From CAYXVU01 sp964468725 (GTDB taxonomy: Bacteria > Acidobacteriota > Blastocatellia > UBA7656): a stretch of DNA of 11,886 nt. Under the pieces are notes generated by a model. It was given only the letters and a program-made list of their open reading frames with translations, did not search any database and was not told the DNA's origin. Location: assembly GCA_964468725.1 (NCBI GenBank), contig CAYXVU010000192.1, forward strand, positions 1 to 11,886, read 5' to 3'. Both the position numbers and the translations under genes were made by a program. Of the stretch, positions 9,001 through 11,886 are shown piece after piece (position 1 is the stretch's first letter; every line of letters starts with the position of its first letter).

Positions 9001-9317
9001 GCAATTTGCCCGACTTCGAGCCGAATGTCAGTGAGGGTTTTCGGAGCAAAGCCAGAGGCTTCGACCTTCAAGCGATAAAGACTCGGCAAGACCGCAAGGA
9101 AGATGTAGCTTCCATCTTCGGCAGAGGTGACGGAACGGCTTGTGCCTTTTCCGGTATCCGTCAAGGTGACCGTCGCCCCGGCGATGGCCGCACCCTGTTC
9201 ATCGGTAATTTGCCCTCGCAATTCTGCTGTTGAGACGGAGGCTTGCGGAAAGACGGCCTCAGTGGGAAGCAGAAGGACAAGGACGATGAGCGTGAATAGT
9301 TTTTTTAGTTTTTTCAT
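6084..9317 (-). CDS. Oar-like TonB-dependent outer-membrane receptor with carboxypeptidase-regulatory-like domain
   Basis: 1077 aa. The ATG at 9317 is supported by GAGGG 7 nt upstream and by an immediate signal peptide (MKKLKKLFTLIVLVLLLP, cleavage near residue 25). Residues about 30-115 form a carboxypeptidase-regulatory-like beta-sandwich (ELRGQITDEQGAAIAGATVT, then DGSYIFLAVLPSLYRLKVEA). A TonB-box-like segment DEVVEVERT is at 128-136. The plug follows to about 255, with ILVDGASAD and GVVNIVSKTGGN as signature pieces. The remaining ~800 residues are the beta-barrel, ending in LQFGLRFNF, whose terminal Phe fits the signal for outer-membrane assembly. Two DANGDG motifs, at residues 570-575 and 962-967, look like calcium-binding loops. 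Such receptors are numerous in Acidobacteriota and related to Myxococcus Oar; they import siderophores, sugars or oligomers, or export proteins, powered by TonB-ExbBD. No linked hydrolase operon, sensor or SusD-like partner is present, so the substrate cannot be inferred. The gene is intact and apparently monocistronic. Confidence 0.95.
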   Translation of the reverse strand: MKKLKKLFTLIVLVLLLPTEAVFPQASVSTAELRGQITDEQGAAIAGATVTLTDTGKGTSRSVTSAEDGSYIFLAVLPSLYRLKVEASGFAPKTLTDIRLEVGQIATVPISLKVGGVSAEVTVAGSGDEVVEVERTQQSSVIGERQITNLPINRRNYLDFALLTPGVSDSDNINDSSDFRVAQTPQSGLSFGGNNGRGNSILVDGASADTNSGGARDVLSQEGVQEFQVNRNSYNAEFGGASGGVVNIVSKTGGNAFHGSAFGYFRDDTFDAHNAFDFSPNGQSPFNRQQYGGSLGGRIVKDKTFFFTSFERLDQDQTSFVNLLNDPTIFDITASQRTLFNFLDGTPFAPLSAGLRASLTTTAARYPRTVQLFNDASGQFPFESNATLFAARFDHTFSDKSSGYARFNLSDSFAENQAAGALTAVSRGRQIESFSGGALFSHSYFFSPTTINEVKGQYSYLDTDVISNDLVGPEFNIDGFGFFGRDIFLPSESIERRYEISDNLALVRGTHTFKFGGQYIAIDNSSNSQTFFGGRFNFGAAIPLINLVPAGNRTALITLLRTSGGALGTDANGDGVPDVLTAPINALQSFNLNLPIVYQQGFGESGFNPWSHRTAFYGQDAWKVRPNFTLSYGARYFVQNDVEPVPTDWNNVQPRLGFSWDVFSNAKTVIRGGYGLFTGQIDTQITNVVNELSGSGDPSNINIVLATATSNALGLPTSFAVYQTLLAQGVIGNRVITAADLAQFGLTPAPGKPLEVRFRLGDNYENPYTQQASLAIQHDLGANFIVEASYLFSRGAHIPRNRDVNQFKMTGPLNAFSGTGSFIRFPSAAQAAAGLTSDFRNPLILQDNRYEATANSFYHAGTIQVNKRFAHNFSVNANYTFSKAIDEVTDFNSDFSAQNPLDFRADRALSSFDQRHRFVLFGVFNSPFTGESIAERVFGDWVFSPIFIAGSGRPFNLLLGFDANGDGRSQSDRPAFAGRNTGKGENFYTVDMRLARRFRIDESKFFEFTFEAFNLFNRTNFNGINNTVGTSFGNVLTGAPLRDINARGIEGLAPTQPLAFTSAAPARQLQFGLRFNF

Positions 9318-9369
9318 AACTCAGCCCTCTTAGTCGTTAGATTGTGACGCCTTTTAGGTGTGCAGAAAA

Positions 9370-9399
9370 AGGGTAAAGTTTTGTCTGTGAGCTAGTCAA
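9370..9399 (-). promoter_or_regulatory. Candidate promoter for the TonB-dependent receptor
   Basis: On the minus strand TTGACT (9394-9399) matches five of six -35 bases. TACCCT (9370-9375), 18 nt downstream, is only a 3/6 -10. It would give a leader of about 45 nt. A second AT-rich patch (TACGTATTTTT, near 9420-9430) lies upstream. Low certainty. Confidence 0.3.
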
Positions 9400-9661
9400 G
9401 GCGGGTCTACGCTCGTGCCAAAAATACGTAAAATCCGAACCGCCTGGGTTAAGAGAGTTTCGCCACCGATTGGTCAGCGGGTGTCTGAAGCGTTTCGACG
9501 GGCAGACTCCAACAGCGAGGGGACGATTGGCAAGTCACTCTGAAGGGACATTGCAGACGCGCTTGCGGTACGCGCCTCTGGTAGGGGGCGGGGCGCTCGC
9601 CGTTGCCTGCGGGCAACCGACAGAGTTTCGATGAGACTCTCAGGGTGCGGACGCGGCGGGT
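9400..9661. other. Intergenic region with a GC-rich dyad, no gene supported
   Basis: The divergent gap between the receptor and the small secreted protein is about 400 nt in all. Away from the two candidate promoters it holds a strongly GC-rich block (about 9560-9625) containing a 6-bp hairpin, GTTGCC-TGCG-GGCAAC at 9602-9617. It also has a 9-nt direct repeat AGAGTTTCG, near 9453 and 9622. Short open frames cross it but none has a convincing start. The block resembles a dispersed intergenic repeat, but only one copy is in the window. Confidence 0.4.
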
Positions 9662-9691
9662 TTGCTGCGCGACTGGCCGATTTGATACAAA
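9662..9691 (+). promoter_or_regulatory. Candidate promoter for the small secreted protein
   Basis: TTGCTG (9662-9667) and TACAAA (9686-9691) are 18 nt apart, and TGA directly before the -10 makes it an extended -10 (TGn). The -35 keeps only the TTG core. It resembles the LysA-like promoter in this window (TTGCTG/TACAAT). Start would be near 9698, giving a leader of about 27 nt. Confidence 0.38.
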
Positions 9692-9724
9692 GACTTGTGC
9701 ATTGAAAATGAGAGGTGATGAGCG

Positions 9725-10213
9725 ATGATGACACGAATGAGAAACCGCCGGATGCGAGTTGGACTGTTGGGGGTGATCGGGATTGTCGTAAGCCTCTGTG
9801 CCAACGCACAGACCGAAAGCCGCGCACAAAAGACCATCGTCAAAGACGCCAATGCTAAGCGCATGCTGGTCGGCGCGCATAAGTTTTCTTTGCAATGGAT
9901 CAGTTGGGACTATTTCGGGAAAGCCATCGTGACCGAGAGCAAAGGCGTGCTCAAAATCAAAGGCGAGCAGAAAGGGCGCAGCAATAGCGATTCTGTACGC
10001 ATTGACGGCGTCATTACGCTGATTGATACAAAGGAGTTCATCTTTACCGGCACGATTATTACCCAAGTCAGTCACATCAACGGCGGCCAGCCCTGCACTC
10101 GCGAAGGCGAGATGACCTTTCGCATCACCGGCACACGAAAATACTGGCGAATGCAACAGATGGATAATCCCTGCGACCCGGTGACCGATTACGTTGACAT
10201 CTTCTTTAAGTGA
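9725..10213 (+). CDS. Small secreted conserved protein of unknown function
   Basis: 162 aa. Tandem ATGs at 9725 and 9728 follow GAGAGGTG at a slightly long distance; either start is possible. Residues 1-28 look like a signal peptide with a very basic n-region (MMTRMRNRRMR), hydrophobic VGLLGVIGIVVSL and cleavage after ANA. The Cys at 25 is not in a proper lipobox, so it is probably periplasmic or released rather than a lipoprotein. The mature part has distinctive motifs: HKFSLQWISWDYFGKA (52-67), GVLKIKGEQKG (74-84), FTGTIITQVSHINGGQPC (107-124), then TGTRKYWRMQ (136-145) and NPCDPVTDYVDIFF (148-161). Two cysteines, 124 and 150, could form a disulfide. The alternating pattern suggests an all-beta fold. 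I recall similar uncharacterised secreted proteins in other bacteria, but no function. It precedes rnz by about 180 nt, separated by a palindromic element, so it is probably transcribed separately. Confidence 0.85.
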   Translation: MMTRMRNRRMRVGLLGVIGIVVSLCANAQTESRAQKTIVKDANAKRMLVGAHKFSLQWISWDYFGKAIVTESKGVLKIKGEQKGRSNSDSVRIDGVITLIDTKEFIFTGTIITQVSHINGGQPCTREGEMTFRITGTRKYWRMQQMDNPCDPVTDYVDIFFK

Positions 10214-10384
10214 CCAGCGGCAAGTGATGAATGACCAGCAGCCGGAAGTACAGAATGATGAATCAGATAATGATCATCGCGGAGCAAATGACAAGACCTT
10301 CTCTTGCTCCGTTCACTGGTCATGGTTCCGTGCTCCTCCTGGGCGTTCTCTTTGGTTCCTCATTCGCCACTCGCTACTGGTCAC
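10210..10384. repeat. Imperfect ~175-bp palindromic element between the secreted protein gene and rnz
   Basis: The outer arms 10210-10236 and 10358-10384 share the terminal 8 bp GTGACCAG/CTGGTCAC exactly and about 19-20 of 27 positions overall. An inner perfect 8-bp pair, CGGAGCAA at 10280-10287 and TTGCTCCG at 10304-10311, has nearly the same centre (about 10296). The stretch between is recognisably but poorly complementary. The left tip overlaps the stop codon of the secreted protein and the right tip ends 9 nt before the rnz start codon. The sequence is rich in TGAATGA/TCATTC words. It looks like a folded, decayed miniature inverted-repeat element. Its transcript could form a long hairpin that separates the two genes or exposes the rnz start. 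Confidence 0.55.
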
Positions 10385-10393
10385 GTTAGGCTT

Positions 10394-11341
10394 ATGAAAG
10401 TTATTCCGTTAGGAACCAGTTCCGGCAAACCGACGCTGACGCGTAATGTGAGCGCCGTCGCCATCATGCGCGAAGGCGAATGGTTGTTGTTCGATTGCGG
10501 CGAAGGCACGCAAATGCAGATTGCACGCGCCGGACTCTCGTCGCATCGGTTGAAGGCCATCTTCATCACCCATCTGCATGGCGATCATTTCAACGGTTTG
10601 TCGGGGTTGTTGGCAACCATGGGATTGGACCGCCGCGAGCGTCCGTTGACGCTGGTCGGCCCACGCGGCCTCGTCGAGTATCTGGACACCTTAGAGACAT
10701 TGAAGATTCTTTACGTGAATTATCCGCTGGAGGTGCGCGAGTATGCGGCGGTTGATTTTCGCGATGGTGAGGGGGCAGAGATGGATGGCGATGGGTTGCG
10801 GATTGTCTTTGAGACCTCTGCCTACTTGGTGAAAGCGACGCCGCTCGATCATCGCATCTTCGACATCGGCTACCGGCTGGAAGAGAAGCCGCGACCGGGC
10901 AGGTTCGATGTTGAGCGCGCTCGCGAACTGGGCATTCCTGCTGGGCCTCTATTCGGACGATTACAGTCCGGCGAAGCCATTGAGTTAGCCGATGGCCGAA
11001 TGATTCAACCCTCCGAAGTGTTGGGGCCGCCGCGACCGGGTAAAGCGATTGCCTATTGCACAGACACGCGCCCGTGCGCCGCCGGTGTGCGGTTAGCGCG
11101 CGCCGCCGACTTGCTGATTCACGAAGCAACTTACTTGTCAGACCTCGAAGCCGAAGCCGAAGACTTCGGCCATTCGACGGCAGCGCAAGCCGCAGCCATT
11201 GCCGTGAAAGCCAATGCGCGGCGCTTGCTCATCACGCATTTCAGCACGCGCTACCCGGACGCGCAGCCGTTGCTGGACGAAGCGCGCATCGGGTTTGCCG
11301 AAACGGCGATGGCAAGGGAACTGCTAGAGGTGGAAGTGTGA
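10394..11341 (+). CDS. rnz: Ribonuclease Z (tRNA 3'-processing endonuclease)
   Basis: 315 aa, typical for the short bacterial form. The ATG at 10394 is chosen because the family begins exactly here (MKVIPLGTSSGKPT); the upstream frame to 10304 reads through the palindromic element and has no family similarity. The ribosome site is weak (TTAGG). The enzyme cleaves tRNA precursors at the 3' end of the acceptor stem in the cytosol. The metallo-beta-lactamase signature HLHGDH gives H60, H62, D64 and H65. Further zinc or catalytic residues are H153 (TPLDH), D224 (YCTDTRP), H260 (GHS) and H282 (THFSTRY), all present. HEATYL at 243-248 and the segment with GPPRPG at 211-216 also fit tRNase Z. The stop is 4 nt before the acpS start, so the two are surely co-transcribed. 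Confidence 0.96.
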   Translation: MKVIPLGTSSGKPTLTRNVSAVAIMREGEWLLFDCGEGTQMQIARAGLSSHRLKAIFITHLHGDHFNGLSGLLATMGLDRRERPLTLVGPRGLVEYLDTLETLKILYVNYPLEVREYAAVDFRDGEGAEMDGDGLRIVFETSAYLVKATPLDHRIFDIGYRLEEKPRPGRFDVERARELGIPAGPLFGRLQSGEAIELADGRMIQPSEVLGPPRPGKAIAYCTDTRPCAAGVRLARAADLLIHEATYLSDLEAEAEDFGHSTAAQAAAIAVKANARRLLITHFSTRYPDAQPLLDEARIGFAETAMARELLEVEV

Positions 11342-11345
11342 AGCG

Positions 11346-11723
11346 ATGATCGTTGCTATCGGAGTTGACTTGATTGAAATCGCGCGCATCGCCGAGACGT
11401 TTGCCCGACAAGGCGAACGCTTTCAAAAGCGCGTCTTCACCGCCGCCGAGGTTGAGTATTGCGAAAGCCTCGCCGCTAAATTCGAAAGCTATGCGGCGCG
11501 CTTTGCTGCAAAAGAAGCGGTGATGAAAGCGCTTGGCACGGGATGGGCGGACGGCGTCGCTTGGCGCGACATCGAAGTGGCGCGCGAACAAAACGGCAGA
11601 CCCATCGTCACTTTGAGCGGACGGGCGCTCGAACGGATGAAAGAACTCGGCGCAACGCGCATTCACCTCTCTCTGAGCCACTCACAGACAACCGCCATTG
11701 CACAAGTCGTGCTCGAATCCTGA
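11346..11723 (+). CDS. acpS: Holo-[acyl-carrier-protein] synthase
   Basis: 125 aa, the usual AcpS length. It transfers 4'-phosphopantetheine from coenzyme A to the conserved serine of acyl carrier protein, switching on fatty acid synthesis in the cytosol. Family marks are all visible: GVDLIEIARI with the magnesium ligand D8, the RFAAKEAVMKALGTG block with E57, a WRDIEV strand (73-78), and the C-terminal LSLSHSQTTAIAQVV (108-122). The ATG at 11346 gives the canonical N-terminus; GGAAG lies 9 nt upstream inside the end of rnz. The 4-nt gap to rnz implies translational coupling. No terminator is seen directly downstream. Confidence 0.97.
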   Translation: MIVAIGVDLIEIARIAETFARQGERFQKRVFTAAEVEYCESLAAKFESYAARFAAKEAVMKALGTGWADGVAWRDIEVAREQNGRPIVTLSGRALERMKELGATRIHLSLSHSQTTAIAQVVLES

Positions 11724-11886
11724 TCTGATCGTGTCCGGTTATCAACATGAAAATTGCCCGCAAGATGTGAGCAAAACTTTCATCGCTTAGCGCAAACATC
11801 CATACCCACAGAAGAATCCGCAGAGCTTCTTTCTTGATCTAAAGAACATAATACGGAATTGCAAAACAAGATGAGATATTCGTTGA
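11724..11886. other. Intergenic tail, no supported feature
   Basis: This 163-nt stretch is more AT-rich than the genes. It holds only a weak AGAAG/CTTCT dyad near 11811-11834 and promoter-like AT patches (CATAATAC near 11847). An ATG at 11871 opens a frame running off the window edge, but it lacks a Shine-Dalgarno and only a few codons are visible, so no gene is called. Confidence 0.4.

Noticed and set aside
6624..9233. Several long plus-strand open frames (6624-7235, 7359-8084, 8469-9233)
   Set aside because: They are antisense shadows of the TonB-dependent receptor, produced by GC-rich codon bias; none has a recognisable motif.
9405..9420. Sigma54-like TGGCAC on the minus strand upstream of the receptor
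   Set aside because: The required GC element about 5 nt downstream (TTGC) is absent, reading TAGA instead.
9449..10156. Leftward open frame of 235 codons opposite the small secreted protein
   Set aside because: The plus-strand frame has a signal peptide, coherent motifs and a ribosome site; this one has low-complexity, biased composition and no start signal.
10304..10393. N-terminal extension of the tRNase Z frame
   Set aside because: It translates the right arm of the palindromic element; the family's N-terminus begins at the ATG at 10394.

Overview
The window is about 11.9 kb of GC-rich bacterial chromosome, unremarkable at first sight but with several intergenic elements worth checking. 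The best guess at origin is an Acidobacteriota genome, perhaps Blastocatellia. This rests on a very large Oar-like TonB-dependent receptor with an N-terminal carboxypeptidase-regulatory-like domain, a bacterial serpin, small secreted proteins and roomy intergenic regions. That assignment is inference; there is no rRNA or other decisive marker. No phage, plasmid, IS transposase, CRISPR array, tRNA or rRNA was seen.

Left end, 1-1044: the C-terminal part of a serpin runs rightward, cut by the window edge. It meets head-on a short leftward gene for a secreted, extremely Lys/Arg-rich protein. An 11-bp inverted repeat lies between them.

Leftward cluster, 1177-4208: a fold-III PLP decarboxylase of the LysA type is followed after 65 nt by an AbgT-family transporter, probably one transcript from a sigma70-like promoter at 4241-4269. 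The polycation gene follows 132 nt further on. The decarboxylase has lost the Arg-Pro seen in canonical diaminopimelate decarboxylases, so its substrate is uncertain. The transporter keeps all the pore residues recalled for the family.

Middle, 4209-6083: a gap of roughly 600 nt carries a perfect 27-bp inverted repeat made of GCAAAG-type units. Upstream of it is a leftward alpha/beta hydrolase gene with a good promoter and, between promoter and start codon, a terminator-like hairpin that could attenuate it.

Receptor, 6084-9317: a leftward 1077-aa TonB-dependent receptor, apparently monocistronic, ends in a textbook intrinsic terminator at 5991-6028.

Right end, 9725-11723, rightward: a small secreted protein of unknown function, then an imperfect palindrome of about 175 bp, then rnz (tRNase Z) and acpS (holo-ACP synthase) only 4 nt apart, a translationally close housekeeping pair. 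The last 163 nt hold no supported gene.
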